Assembly (NCBI RefSeq): GCF_021029445.1
Contig: NZ_CP072610.1
Location: 1,798,001-1,862,000, forward strand
Origin: Pseudomonas wenzhouensis
GTDB lineage: Bacteria > Pseudomonadota > Gammaproteobacteria > Pseudomonadales > Pseudomonadaceae
Direction: 5' to 3'
DNA length: 64,000 nucleotides
Under the pieces are notes generated by a model. That model was not told where the DNA came from, ran no database searches, and worked only from the letters and a program-made list of their open reading frames with translations. The stretch's first letter is position 1, and each line of letters opens with the position of its first letter. Both the position numbers and the translations under genes were made by a program. Positions 1-9,003 of this stretch are shown here, piece after piece.

Positions 1-267
1 TTTGACCCTGCCCACCAAGCGGGTCAGGTCCTCACTCTGCAGTAGCAACAGCCAATGCAGATGATCAGGCATCACGACAAAGCAGAGCGTTTGGTGCGAT
101 CCAAGCAGCTCATCCTGGCGAATGATTTGTATGAGCGTGCGCGCCGCTGAGAAATCAGCAAAGACAGGGATGCGACCATTGGTTACGGTAGTGACAAGAT
201 AGATTTGCCCGCTACTGGACCAGCGTCCATCACGAAGCTTATGCGCGGCGTAGCGTTTCTCAGTCAT
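1..267 (-). CDS. REP-associated tyrosine transposase (RAYT), partial at window edge
   Basis: The reverse strand from an ATG at 265-267 stays open to the window edge (89 codons) and reads MTEKRYAAHKLRDGRW and onward, almost the same as the complete RAYT gene at 1914-2354. The HUH-type signature MPDHLHWLL is present; the C-terminal part with the catalytic tyrosine lies outside the window. RAYTs are single-domain HUH/Y1 proteins related to IS200 TnpA that are thought to mobilise REP elements, and REP elements follow directly upstream (305-530). Two nearly identical RAYT copies this close suggest a local duplication. Family assignment is firm; intactness of the gene cannot be judged. Confidence 0.8.
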   Translation of the reverse strand, partial: MTEKRYAAHKLRDGRWSSSGQIYLVTTVTNGRIPVFADFSAARTLIQIIRQDELLGSHQTLCFVVMPDHLHWLLLLQSEDLTRLVGRVK

Positions 268-304
268 CGGATTCCCTTCCGTTAGCGTTCGCCAGTTCAG
301 CTTA

Positions 305-530
305 GCTTACCGAGCCAGGCGCCAGAGAAAGCTTCGCCCCGAGACGGGGCTCCCACACCAAACCGCAAAACAACGCTCCCCCCTGTAGGAGCCGCGCCCC
401 GCGGCGAATGGCGGCGATCCCGCAATATCGAGCCCATACCTAAAAGCTTCGCCCCGAGTCGGGGCTCCTACGCGCATGCGCCGCCGACGCTCCCTCTGTA
501 GGAGTCGCGCCCCGCGGCGAACGGCGGCCA
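305..530. repeat. REP/REPIN cluster, four elements
   Basis: Four GC-rich palindromic elements alternate in orientation: AAGCTTCGCCCCGAGACGGG near 326, TGTAGGAGCCGCGCCCCGCG near 378, the first type again near 443, and the second type near 500. The two types are the two arms of Pseudomonas REP doublets (REPINs). They lie upstream of the RAYT at 1-267, the usual arrangement for REP and its transposase. Confidence 0.8.
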
Positions 531-556
531 TCCAGTAATACCGAACCAATACCTAA

Positions 557-1887
557 CAGGCCGTTGAAAAAAGCCAGAGCCCGCGTGGCTCTGGCAAAAT
601 GGCGGCCATCCTCTTCTGCCGAAGCCAGCCCAAGCCGATGCGTGGACTCGACCTCAAACAAAACGAGCTGTTCAGTTATACGACGCTGGAGCAGCGCATC
701 CCGAACGATCACCCGCTGCGTCCCCTGCGAGGCCTGGTCGATACCGTTCTGGCTTCGATGGATCGGGACTTCGACGGGCTGTACTCCACCCTGGGACGGG
801 CCTCGATTGCGCCGGAGCGGCTGCTGCGCGCCTCGTTGCTGCAGGTGATTTACACCATTCGCTCCGAGCGGCAGTTGGTCGAGCAGATTGATTTCAACCT
901 GCTGTTTCGCTGGTTCGTCGGCTTGTCGATGGACGAGCGCATGTGGGATCACTCGACCTTCAGCCAGAACCGTGACCGCTTGTTCAACCAGGATGTAGCG
1001 CGGCTGTTCTTCCAGCGCATCAAGTCGCTGGCCGCATGGTCCGAGTACGCCAGCAACGAGCATTTCAGCGTCGATGGCACGCTGATCGACGCCTGGGCCT
1101 CGCACAAGTCCTTTATCAAGAAGGATGGCGGCGACCCACCGGAGGATGGCACGCGCAACCCCGATGCCGACTTCAAGGGCGAGAAGCGCAGCAACGCGAC
1201 CCACCAATCGACCAGCGATCCCGAGGCCCGGCTGGCGCGCAAGAGCAATGGCGATGCCAGTCGTCTGGCGCACATGGCCCACACGATGATGGAGCACCGC
1301 AACGGTCTGATCGTGGATGTGGAATGCACCGAGTTCAATGGACGTGCCGAGGTAGAGGCGGCGCTGGAGATGCTGGAGCGCACGGCCAAGCCGGGCAGCA
1401 CGGTAGGTGCAGACAAGAATTACGACCAGAAGCGTTTCGTGCAGAGGGCGCGCGAGCTGAAAGTGACACCGCATGTGGCGCAGAAGCGCAAGGGCAGCGC
1501 CATCGATGGGCGCACCACGCGGCATCCGGGGTATGCCGCCAGCCAGAAGATCCGCAAGCGGATCGAAGAAGGTTTTGGCTGGCTGAAGACGGTTGGCGGC
1601 CTGCGCAAGACCAAGCTGATCGGTCGCGCCAAGCTGAGTGCTCAGTTATTGCTGGGTTTCTCGGTCTACAACCTGATCCGACTGGGTAGCCTGTCGGGTT
1701 GGTGGCGAGGATCGCATGTATAGGGCGAGTTACGCCCAAAAAACGCCGAAAGGCGTGAACGTGGTGCTGAAACCTGTCAAAAAGGCCTGAAGTCAGGCCT
1801 TGTGTGGACTCCGTTAGGCCAAAGCGCTTGAAAAAGCGCCAAACCGGACGGGTTGGGGCAGTTGAAGCCGAGTTTTTCAACGGCCTG
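557..1887 (+). mobile_element. IS5-family insertion sequence
   Basis: The element is bounded by perfect 15-bp inverted repeats: CAGGCCGTTGAAAAA at 557-571 and its complement at 1873-1887. The tetranucleotide CTAA occurs directly outside both ends (553-556 and 1888-1891) and fits the YTAR target duplication of many IS5 elements. It carries one transposase gene. It has inserted between a REP cluster and the 3' end of a RAYT gene. Ends, duplication and a full-length transposase suggest an intact, perhaps recent, insertion. Confidence 0.92.
638..1723 (+). CDS. IS5-family DDE transposase
   Basis: Transposase of the surrounding IS5-family element. The N-terminal part (ELFSYTTLEQRIPNDHPLR, then RLLRASLLQVIYTIRSERQL) is the IS5 N-terminal domain. 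The catalytic DDE fold follows, with the first Asp in HFSVDGTLIDAW, the second in STVGADKNYD and the Glu in KRIEEGFGWLKTVGG near the C-terminus. The start at 638 (MRGLDLKQ) is preferred because related proteins begin at a similar point; an in-frame ATG at 599 would add 13 residues. With 361 residues it is close to full length for the family. No frameshift is seen. Confidence 0.88.
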   Translation: MRGLDLKQNELFSYTTLEQRIPNDHPLRPLRGLVDTVLASMDRDFDGLYSTLGRASIAPERLLRASLLQVIYTIRSERQLVEQIDFNLLFRWFVGLSMDERMWDHSTFSQNRDRLFNQDVARLFFQRIKSLAAWSEYASNEHFSVDGTLIDAWASHKSFIKKDGGDPPEDGTRNPDADFKGEKRSNATHQSTSDPEARLARKSNGDASRLAHMAHTMMEHRNGLIVDVECTEFNGRAEVEAALEMLERTAKPGSTVGADKNYDQKRFVQRARELKVTPHVAQKRKGSAIDGRTTRHPGYAASQKIRKRIEEGFGWLKTVGGLRKTKLIGRAKLSAQLLLGFSVYNLIRLGSLSGWWRGSHV

Positions 1888-1910
1888 CTAAAGGCTTCGT
1901 CCTGCCACGC

Positions 1911-2354
1911 TCATATCCACACTGCATCCCAGTGTGGATAATCACCTGCGCGCTTCACAAGCCCGGCTCTCAAGGGGTTTGCCACCACATATCTCGCCAT
2001 ACTCCGAACATCCTCCTCCCGGCGTAGTGCGTGATCATGAAAGCCTTTTTGCCATATAGGCTGACCCAGGCGTTTGGCGGATATTGATTTAACTCTGCCC
2101 ACTAATCGGGGCAATGCTTCGTCATGTAGTTGCAGCAGCCAGTGCAGATGATCCGGCATCACAACAAAGCAAAGCGTTTGGTGCGACCCAAGCATCTCGT
2201 CCTGACGAATGATCTGGATGAGCGTGCGCGCTGCAGAGAGATCGGCAAACACAGGAACACGGTCCTTGGTCACGGTGGTGACAAGATAGATTTGCCCGCT
2301 ACTGGACCAGCGTCCATCGCGAAGCTTATGCGCGGCATAGCGTTTCTCAGTCAT
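1911..2354 (-). CDS. REP-associated tyrosine transposase (RAYT)
   Basis: Complete RAYT of 147 residues. Visible hallmarks are the His-hydrophobic-His metal-binding motif in VMPDHLHWLLQLH and the conserved C-terminal stretch MARYVVANPLRAGLVKRAGD, where the tyrosine is the likely catalytic nucleophile. The family makes single-strand cuts at REP hairpins. The start MTEKRYAAHK at 2354 is chosen because it matches the second copy at 267; a longer reading from 2456 runs through REP DNA. REP elements lie directly upstream (2410-2680). The IS5 element ends 24 bp beyond its stop codon. Confidence 0.88.
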   Translation of the reverse strand: MTEKRYAAHKLRDGRWSSSGQIYLVTTVTKDRVPVFADLSAARTLIQIIRQDEMLGSHQTLCFVVMPDHLHWLLQLHDEALPRLVGRVKSISAKRLGQPIWQKGFHDHALRREEDVRSMARYVVANPLRAGLVKRAGDYPHWDAVWI

Positions 2355-2409
2355 CGGATTCCCTTCCGTTAGCGTTCGCCAGTTCAGCATAGTCGAGCCA
2401 GAATCAGAG

Positions 2410-2680
2410 CCCGTGAAAGCTTCACCCCGATGCAGGGCCCCCACACCAAACCGCAAAACAATGCTCCCCCTGTAGGAGCCGCGCCCCGCGGCGAATAGCA
2501 GTCACCCCGCAATGTCGCGCTCATGCGCAAAAGCTTCGCCCCGAGGCTGGGCTCCTACACGAATGCGCCAGTCGGCGCTCTCTGTAGGAGCTGCGCCCCG
2601 CAGCGAATGGTGGCCATCCCGCAATATCGAACCAATACCCAAAAGCTTCACCCCAAGGTAGATCTCCTACGCAAAGCCCC
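2410..2680. repeat. REP/REPIN cluster between RAYT and ihfB
   Basis: Alternating REP arms again: CTGTAGGAGCCGCGCCCCGC near 2469, AAGCTTCGCCCCGAGGCTGG near 2530, TGTAGGAGCTGCGCCCCGCA near 2583 and a decayed arm (AAGCTTCACCCC) near 2642. The spacing resembles the cluster at 305-530. Apart from these repeats nothing gene-like is seen in the gap before ihfB. Confidence 0.78.
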
Positions 2681-2802
2681 TGTTATCACAACTAACTGCA
2701 AAACTCGCTAACACCTTGTTTTTTTGGGCTGTTCAAAAGCTGATCAGCGTGCTAAAACCGAGCCGTCGAGTCTTCTAGCCGCTTGAAAAAGAAGGGAAAA
2801 CC

Positions 2803-3087
2803 ATGACCAAGTCGGAGTTGATCGAAAGAATTGTCACCCATCAAGGTCAGCTGTCCTCCAAGGATGTCGAGCTGGCCATCAAGACCATGCTGGAACAAAT
2901 GTCCCAGGCGCTGGCGACGGGGGATCGCATCGAGATTCGCGGCTTTGGCAGCTTCTCGCTGCACTATCGTGCTCCGCGCGTAGGGCGTAACCCCAAAACC
3001 GGCCAGTCGGTGCGCCTGGATGGCAAGTTCGTACCGCACTTCAAGCCGGGCAAGGAGTTGCGCGATCGGGTCAATGAGGATGAGTGA
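2803..3087 (+). CDS. ihfB: Integration host factor beta subunit
   Basis: IHF-beta pairs with IHF-alpha to bind and sharply bend DNA, shaping nucleoid structure, recombination and sigma-54 promoters. The 94 residues show the full HU/IHF fold: N-terminal helices ([18 protein letters not shown]), the beta-arm region with [15 protein letters not shown], and the tip motif [10 protein letters not shown]. An AGGGA ribosome site lies just upstream of the ATG. In P. aeruginosa ihfB (himD) marks the left border of the O-antigen locus and follows rpsA; here RAYT/REP DNA sits where rpsA would be expected to end. Confidence 0.97.
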   Translation: MTKSELIERIVTHQGQLSSKDVELAIKTMLEQMSQALATGDRIEIRGFGSFSLHYRAPRVGRNPKTGQSVRLDGKFVPHFKPGKELRDRVNEDE

Positions 3088-3291
3088 TGTTCGCGCAGAT
3101 GGAGTCGGCCTGGCGGCGTCAGAATTTCGTTATGCTTGCCAAGCAGAAAAAATCCGTCAAAATGTGCGGGCTTTCACGCTGGTGGCTTTTTGATGTTGCT
3201 TTAGGTTGGTTCTCGTTTAGTCGTGTGTGTACGTATTGCGCATTCTCGGCCTGAGTCCCTTTAGATAGAGCTAGTGTTAAGGGATTGACTC

Positions 3292-4767
3292 GTGCGGTAC
3301 CCCTCCATTGTTCATCACGGTGCCGTAACCGGCGTGACGGGTTCATGCCATCAGTTGCAGATGGACGATGAGCATGCGCTGCTGATTGACTGCGGCCTCT
3401 TTCAAGGCGCCGAAACTTCCCCTGAAGGCCGTGCAGGCGCAGACAAGCTCGCAATCGACTTCTCTCTGGACGGCATCAAGGCTCTGGTTGCGACTCATGT
3501 CCATATCGACCACGTGGGCCGCATACCCTACCTCCTTGCAGCCGGCTTCAAAGGCCCGATCCTCTGCAGCGAACCGTCTGCCAAGTTGTTGCCCATCGTC
3601 CTCGAGGATGCCTTCAAGCTCGGTTTTAGTCGCGATCAGAAACAAGTCGAGCGATACCTCAAGCTAATCGAGCAGCGCATCGTCGCTTTGCCCTACAGGC
3701 AATGGTTCAGCTTGATCGACACGCCACAACTCAACGCGCGGATTCGTCTACAGCGTGCTGGCCATATCCTTGGTTCGGCCTACGTCGAGGTAGACCTGCA
3801 CTACCCCGAGTCGGGCGAGAAGAAGCGCATTGTGTTTTCCGGCGACCTCGGCGCACCCCATGCGCCAATCCTGCCGGCGCCGAAAGCTCCCTACAAAGCC
3901 GATATTCTGGTTATCGAAAGCACTTACGGTGACCGCCTGCACGAAGACCGCCGCAGTCGTCGTGCGCGACTGGAAAAAGTGCTCGAGCACGCGCTGAGTA
4001 ACCAGGGCACAGTGCTGATACCCGCCTTCAGTATTGGTCGCACCCAAGAGTTGCTCTATGAGCTGGAAGACATCATCCATCGCAGAGCGCTGAAAGAATC
4101 TGCCAAAGCTCAGTCAAGTGCTTCAAAACCGGGCACCAGCAAAGTTGCAACGCTCGACTGGACGAATCTGCCCATCATTCTCGACTCTCCGCTGGCCAGC
4201 CGTTTTACAGCGGTGTACCGCGAGCTCGATCATTTCTGGGACGCAGAGGCGAGGGCGCGTTTGGCCAATGGCCGTAATCCATTGGCTTTCCGTAACCTGC
4301 TCACGGTCGACAGTCACCAGGCTCACCTGGCTATGGTCAACCGTCTGGCCCAAACCACTCAGCCGGCTATTGTTATCGCCGGTAACGGCATGTGCTCCAG
4401 CGGGCGTATCGTCAACTACCTAAAAGCGATGCTGGGTGACGAGCGGCATGACGTGCTCTTTGTCGGCTACCAGGCTGAAGGTACGCCCGGGCGACAGATC
4501 CAGCGCTTTGCTCCGCGTAGTGGCTATGTGGAATTTGACGGTCAGCGCTATGACATTCGGGCTCAGGTGCATACCATTGGCGGTTATTCTGCCCATGCAG
4601 ATCAAAAGGGTCTGGTGAGCTTTGTTACCCGGATGACTCACTGGCCGTCAGAAATTCGTATCGTGCATGGTGAACCTGAGGCCAAAGCACAGTTGGCCGA
4701 GTGTTTGCGAAAGTGCTATCAGGTACAGGGTCAGTTCGTGAAAACTGTAGTGCCAGAATCAATTTAA
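3292..4767 (+). CDS. Beta-CASP/RMMBL metallo-hydrolase (putative RNase)
   Basis: This is a 491-residue metallo-beta-lactamase-fold protein of the beta-CASP type, a family that includes RNA- and DNA-processing nucleases (CPSF/RNase J relatives). The zinc-binding signature THVHIDHVGR is at residues 68-77. Later hallmarks are ESTYGD, the beta-CASP glycine-rich GNGMCSSGRIVNYL and the RMMBL segment GGYSAHADQKGL. The start is a GTG at 3292 with AAGGGA upstream. It sits between ihfB and wzz, a position I recall for related genes in other Pseudomonas O-antigen loci. Its substrate is unknown; no signal peptide is seen, so it is probably cytoplasmic. Confidence 0.85.
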   Translation: MRYPSIVHHGAVTGVTGSCHQLQMDDEHALLIDCGLFQGAETSPEGRAGADKLAIDFSLDGIKALVATHVHIDHVGRIPYLLAAGFKGPILCSEPSAKLLPIVLEDAFKLGFSRDQKQVERYLKLIEQRIVALPYRQWFSLIDTPQLNARIRLQRAGHILGSAYVEVDLHYPESGEKKRIVFSGDLGAPHAPILPAPKAPYKADILVIESTYGDRLHEDRRSRRARLEKVLEHALSNQGTVLIPAFSIGRTQELLYELEDIIHRRALKESAKAQSSASKPGTSKVATLDWTNLPIILDSPLASRFTAVYRELDHFWDAEARARLANGRNPLAFRNLLTVDSHQAHLAMVNRLAQTTQPAIVIAGNGMCSSGRIVNYLKAMLGDERHDVLFVGYQAEGTPGRQIQRFAPRSGYVEFDGQRYDIRAQVHTIGGYSAHADQKGLVSFVTRMTHWPSEIRIVHGEPEAKAQLAECLRKCYQVQGQFVKTVVPESI

Positions 4768-4783
4768 TCAAGGCAGTTATTGA

Positions 4784-5485
4784 ATGAGTGAAAAGCAAAT
4801 ATCCCCTTTAAAACCAGGGAGAAATGATGATGAAATCGACTTGGTTGAATTGGTGCAAAAGCTATGGGCTCAGAAGTTTATAATTTTATTTATTACCTTC
4901 TGTGGCGTTGTCAGTGCTGCGGGCTATGCTTATCTCACTCCCCAGAAATTTGAATCAAAAACTATATTGGCGGCGCCATCGATTACTACTTTTGCACCAT
5001 TTGTGCAGGATGTGAAAGTTAGTTCAGACTCAACAGTTGATGTGCTAGGTGTTGCGTTGAAGTTAAGTGACAATGTTATGGTGCTCCTTAGTAGAAATCT
5101 GCTTGCACCAGCAACGCAGGCTGCTTTTATCTCAGAGAATCCGAGTTTCGCAGGCTGTGCGAGCGCAATCAGCCAAACTCGAAATAAAGTTGTTGTTTCA
5201 GTGACTTGTCCAGATAAAGGGGATTCACTCCTTGCACTTAGTGGTTATATTGAGCATGCATCAAAGATAACGGCGCAAGAATTTCAGTCCTTAATGATGG
5301 CCGTTGGCGTTAAGAGTTCAATAAAGGCGCGTGAATTTTACAGCGTGGAGTCACTACCAAGTACTGAAGCTATGCCCAATAAAAAACTTATTCTTGCATT
5401 GGGCTTGGTGCTCGGCGGTATGCTCGGCGTATTCGTCGCGCTGATTCGCAACGTATTTATCGAGAACCGTACGCGAAGCGCCTGA
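4784..5485 (+). CDS. wzz: O-antigen chain length determinant (Wzz family)
   Basis: Wzz proteins are inner-membrane polysaccharide co-polymerases that set the modal length of Wzy-made O-antigen. The protein has the family layout: a cytoplasmic N-terminus with [16 protein letters not shown], a first membrane helix at about residues 33-53, a periplasmic domain, and a second helix at about 200-222 followed by the basic end [12 protein letters not shown]. At 233 residues it is shorter than the usual 320-380, mainly in the periplasmic region, so it may give short chains or belong to a compact subfamily. Base composition is lower in GC than ihfB. Confidence 0.85.
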   Translation: MSEKQISPLKPGRNDDEIDLVELVQKLWAQKFIILFITFCGVVSAAGYAYLTPQKFESKTILAAPSITTFAPFVQDVKVSSDSTVDVLGVALKLSDNVMVLLSRNLLAPATQAAFISENPSFAGCASAISQTRNKVVVSVTCPDKGDSLLALSGYIEHASKITAQEFQSLMMAVGVKSSIKAREFYSVESLPSTEAMPNKKLILALGLVLGGMLGVFVALIRNVFIENRTRSA

Positions 5486-5553
5486 TTCACGTATCGCCCT
5501 GCTGCATGGCAATGCAGGGTGTTGCTGCACTCGATCGAGAAGCATTACTCACC

Positions 5554-6240
5554 GTGACCACGCTAACCTGCTTCAAAGCCTACGACATCCGCGGCCAGCT
5601 CGGCGCTGAGCTAAATGAGAACATCGCCTACCGCATTGGCCGTGCCTATGCGCAGTTCCTCGATGCCAACCGCATCGTGATCTGTGGCGATATGCGTCTA
5701 TCCACTGCAGGCCTCAAGCAGGCTCTGCCCAATGGTCTTATGGATGCTGGCTGCGATGTGATCGACCTGGGCATGACCGGTACCGAAGAAGTTTATTTCG
5801 CTGCCTTTCACCTCGATGTCGATGGTGGCATCGAGGTAACCGCCAGCCACAATCCCATCGACTTCAACGGCATGAAACTGGTGCTTCGTGGCGCCCAGCC
5901 GATCAGTGGTGACACCACCCGCAAAGACTTCATTGCTGAATCCATCATCCGCCGTAACCCCAAGGTAGTGGGCGTATACCGCCTGGTGATGAAAAGCGGC
6001 TCTGACAATTTCCGCGCTTCGGCCATACAGGGCGTAATGAAACGCATCAAAGACAAAGGCATTGAAGTGGTAGTGTACGAACCTGTATTGGAAGAAGAGC
6101 GCTTCTTTAATTCGCGGGTAATTAACGATTTAACGGAATTTAAACAGCTTGCAGACGTTATTGTGGCTAATCGCCCATCGGCAGAGCTGGAAGACGTAGC
6201 CAACAAGGTATACACCCGCGACCTGTTCGGTAGTGATTAA
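5554..6240 (+). pseudogene. Chimeric manB 5' part fused to ugd 3' part
   Basis: An open frame of 228 codons whose first 120 residues match the N-terminus of phosphomannomutase ManB (6340-7707), including the phosphoserine loop [13 protein letters not shown]. The remainder matches the C-terminal domain of UDP-glucose dehydrogenase (10236-11402): [20 protein letters not shown] and the closing KVYTRDLFG. The join lies near 5911-5920, where both parents encode an Asp-Thr. ManB's metal and sugar domains and Ugd's NAD domain are both absent, so neither activity is expected. The GTG at 5554 matches the ManB start; a longer frame opens at 5506. It looks like a deletion scar of an older manB...ugd cluster. 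Confidence 0.85.
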
Positions 6241-6284
6241 CTAACATCGCGCAGCGCTCAACCCGGAACGCCCAACGGATCTAT

Positions 6285-6317
6285 TGTAGGAGCGACATTT
6301 TTGTCGCGATCAGCGCT
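6285..6317. repeat. REP-like hairpin between scar and manB
   Basis: TGTAGGAGCGACATTTTTGT followed by CGCGATC forms a hairpin (GCGACA/TGTCGC) headed by the TGTAGGAGC start shared with the REP elements of this genome. It separates the chimeric gene from manB and may mark a recombination joint; it could also act as a weak terminator for the upstream genes. Confidence 0.55.
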
Positions 6318-6339
6318 TAGAAGTTAAACAAGGACACCC

Positions 6340-7707
6340 ATGACCCTCTCCTGTTTTAAAGCCTATGACATTCGTGGCCGCCTGGGCGAAGAACTCAACG
6401 AACAAATCGCCTACCGCATTGGCCGGGCCTACGCACAATACCTGAATGCCAAAAAGGTTGTTGTCGGTGGTGATGTACGTGCAACCAGCGAATCACTCAA
6501 ACAAGCATTGGCCCAAGGCATTATGGATGCTGGTTGTGACGTTATTGATTTAGGAATGACCGGCACCGAAGAAATCTACTTTGCTGCCTTTCATCTGGAT
6601 GTAGATGGTGGTATCGAAGTAACCGCCAGCCATAATCCTATCGACTTTAACGGCATGAAACTGGTAAAGCGGGGCGCACAGCCCATCAGTGGTGATACTG
6701 GGCTTAACGACATCAAAGCTTTGGCTGAAAACCAGACATTCACCCCTCCAGCTCGCCAAGGCAGAAAGTTACAGCACAACCTGCGCTCTGAATATGTGCA
6801 GCATTTGCTGGGCTACATTAGCCCTAGCAACATCAAGCCACTAACCATTGTGGTTAATGCGGGTAACGGTGCCGCAGGCCCGGTACTGGATGCCATAGAA
6901 GCTGAATTGCAACAAAATGGTGTACCCATCACCTTTATTAAGGTACACCACACGCCAGACCCAACTTTCCCCAATGGCATTCCTAATCCATTGTTGGAAG
7001 AAAATCGGGCAGCAACAGCCAACGCCGTTATAGAATACAACGCCGATATGGGCATTGCCTGGGATGGCGACTTCGACCGCTGCTTCCTGTTCGACGAACA
7101 AGGCGGTTTTATAGAAGGTTATTATATCGTTGGCTTATTGGCCGAAGCCTTCCTGAAAAAACATCCGGGCGAAAAAATTATCCACGACCCCCGTTTAACC
7201 TGGAACACCATCGATATTTGCCAGCAAAACGGCGGGCAGGCCATTCAAAGTAAAACGGGCCACGCCTTCATCAAAGAGCGGATGCGTAAAGAAAACGCCA
7301 TTTACGGCGGGGAAATGAGCGCACATCACTACTTCCGTGATTTTGCCTACTGCGACAGTGGCATGATTCCATGGTTATTAGTCGCTGAACTGATCAGTTT
7401 AGCCGGTAAGCCCTTATCGCAACTGGTAAGCGAACGCCAGCAAGCTTACCCATGTAGCGGTGAAATCAACTTTAAAGTAGCGGATGTAAAAGCCTGCATT
7501 CATGCTGTAAAAAATTACTATGCCAACCAAAATCCAACAATCGATGAAACCGATGGTGTGAGTATGGATTTTGGCAATTGGCGAATGAATATTCGTGGTT
7601 CCAATACAGAGCCGCTGCTTAGGCTGAATATTGAAACCAAAGCCGATTCAGCACTGGTACAACAACAGCTGCAAGCAATAACAACACTGCTACAGCAGAC
7701 TGCTTAG
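6340..7707 (+). CDS. manB: Phosphomannomutase/phosphoglucomutase
   Basis: Converts mannose-6-phosphate to mannose-1-phosphate for GDP-mannose synthesis. The 455-residue protein has the four-domain alpha-D-phosphohexomutase layout. The catalytic serine is in [13 protein letters not shown] (Ser97), the Mg-binding loop is WDGDFDRCF near residue 240, the sugar-binding loop is GEMSAHHYF near 325, and the phosphate-binding loop [12 protein letters not shown] lies near the C-terminus. It opens the low-GC part of the O-antigen operon; wzx starts 2 bp after its stop. With manC, gmd and fcl it supplies GDP-fucose. Confidence 0.93.
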   Translation: MTLSCFKAYDIRGRLGEELNEQIAYRIGRAYAQYLNAKKVVVGGDVRATSESLKQALAQGIMDAGCDVIDLGMTGTEEIYFAAFHLDVDGGIEVTASHNPIDFNGMKLVKRGAQPISGDTGLNDIKALAENQTFTPPARQGRKLQHNLRSEYVQHLLGYISPSNIKPLTIVVNAGNGAAGPVLDAIEAELQQNGVPITFIKVHHTPDPTFPNGIPNPLLEENRAATANAVIEYNADMGIAWDGDFDRCFLFDEQGGFIEGYYIVGLLAEAFLKKHPGEKIIHDPRLTWNTIDICQQNGGQAIQSKTGHAFIKERMRKENAIYGGEMSAHHYFRDFAYCDSGMIPWLLVAELISLAGKPLSQLVSERQQAYPCSGEINFKVADVKACIHAVKNYYANQNPTIDETDGVSMDFGNWRMNIRGSNTEPLLRLNIETKADSALVQQQLQAITTLLQQTA

Positions 7708-7709
7708 AT

Positions 7710-9002
7710 ATGGCGATCATCAATAAAATAAAAAGCCTGGTTCAGCATCAGGGTTTCAGACGTTATGCTGCCAACACATCCTGGATGATGGCTGAGCAAA
7801 TGCTGCGTATCGTTGCCGGTTTGTTGGTCGGAATTTGGGTTGCCCGTTACCTTGGCCCAGAGCAGTTTGGCTTGTTCAGCTATGTGTTGGCCTTTACCGC
7901 CATTTTTGCCGGCATAGCCAAGTTAGGGTTGGACGGCATATTAGTTCGCGAGCTTATCAATCATCCTCAAGGGCGTGATGTTTATTTAGGCACCGCATTC
8001 TGGCTTAAAGTAATAGGTGCCTTTGTGGTGATGGCCATTATGGCTGCCGTTGTCCCCTTTACATCTAACGATTCCACTACCAATCTCTATATATTCATAA
8101 TCACAGCAGGCTTAGTTTTCCAAAGCTTTGAGGTGGTGGAGTTTTACTTTCAGTCCAAAGTCCTTGCCAAAATAGTATCCATCTGCAAAGTAACCCAGCT
8201 TATCCTTTCATCACTGATCAAAATTTACCTGGTTGTTACTCAGGCGGAACTTTTCTGGTTTGTATTTGTTACTGCGTTTGACACCTTCAGTCTTGGTGTT
8301 AGCTATTTTGTAGCCTACAAAATCAGAGGAAATGTTAGTTTTTTTAAATGCTTTAATATCAGTATTGCCAAGCAACTGCTCAAAGATTCGTGGCCTTTAA
8401 TTTTTAGTGCATTTAGTGTTGGTTTGGCTATGCGAATAGATCAGATTATGATATCAGAGTTTCAAGGTGATTACGAAGTCGGTATATATAGTGCTGGGGT
8501 AAGACTTGCAGAGGGGCTGGCAATACTCGCAGTTGTGGTCTCTACAAGCTTATATCCAATGATAATTAAACGGGTTTATTCGAAAAGCTATAATGATATT
8601 AAGATTCTAATTCGAGCAGGTTTTTACGGTCTAATTTTTTTGGCTGCCATAGTAGCATTTCTATCTTCAGAAATTATTTTTTTACTGTTTGGAATGGAGT
8701 ATAAAGAATCGGATGCAGTTCTTGCAATACTGATTTTCTCAATTCCATTTACATATTTGAATATAATTACATCAAAGGTCTTGACGGCAGAAAATAAGGC
8801 AGCTGATGTAATGTGGCGTCAGTTTGCATTGCTCCTCATAAATGTATCCCTAAATTTTATATTGATACCAAAATACGGTGTAATAGGGGCAGCTATAGCA
8901 ACATTGCTTTCAGATTTAATAATATCAGTTTTTATGGATATTATTTTCAAAAGAAACAGGGTGTTTGGTTTGTTAAAGGTGAAAGCAATAATAGGGTGGT
9001 GA
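7710..9002 (+). CDS. wzx: O-antigen flippase (Wzx family)
   Basis: A very hydrophobic 430-residue protein with about twelve predicted membrane helices, typical of Wzx/polysaccharide-synthase transporters of the MOP superfamily, which flip undecaprenyl-linked O-units to the periplasm. The N-terminus contains NTSWMMAEQMLRIVAGLLVGIWVARYLGP, split here as NTSWMMAEQMLRI and LLVGIWVARYLGP, a common Wzx opening; a second conserved piece is RIDQIMISEFQGDYEVGIYS. It follows manB by 2 bp and abuts the next gene. Strong AT bias in its second half differs from manB, which suggests a different recent origin. Confidence 0.9.
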   Translation: MAIINKIKSLVQHQGFRRYAANTSWMMAEQMLRIVAGLLVGIWVARYLGPEQFGLFSYVLAFTAIFAGIAKLGLDGILVRELINHPQGRDVYLGTAFWLKVIGAFVVMAIMAAVVPFTSNDSTTNLYIFIITAGLVFQSFEVVEFYFQSKVLAKIVSICKVTQLILSSLIKIYLVVTQAELFWFVFVTAFDTFSLGVSYFVAYKIRGNVSFFKCFNISIAKQLLKDSWPLIFSAFSVGLAMRIDQIMISEFQGDYEVGIYSAGVRLAEGLAILAVVVSTSLYPMIIKRVYSKSYNDIKILIRAGFYGLIFLAAIVAFLSSEIIFLLFGMEYKESDAVLAILIFSIPFTYLNIITSKVLTAENKAADVMWRQFALLLINVSLNFILIPKYGVIGAAIATLLSDLIISVFMDIIFKRNRVFGLLKVKAIIGW

Positions 9003-9003
9003 T

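Noticed and set aside
440..1525. Long reverse-strand open frame opposite the IS5 transposase
   Set aside because: It mirrors the transposase codons in GC-rich DNA and has no family-like motifs; the forward strand carries the DDE residues.
3088..3291. Possible JUMPstart/ops element before the O-antigen genes
   Set aside because: I looked for GGCGGTAG-type ops sequence and found only GGCGGCGTC near 3112, which is too weak a match.
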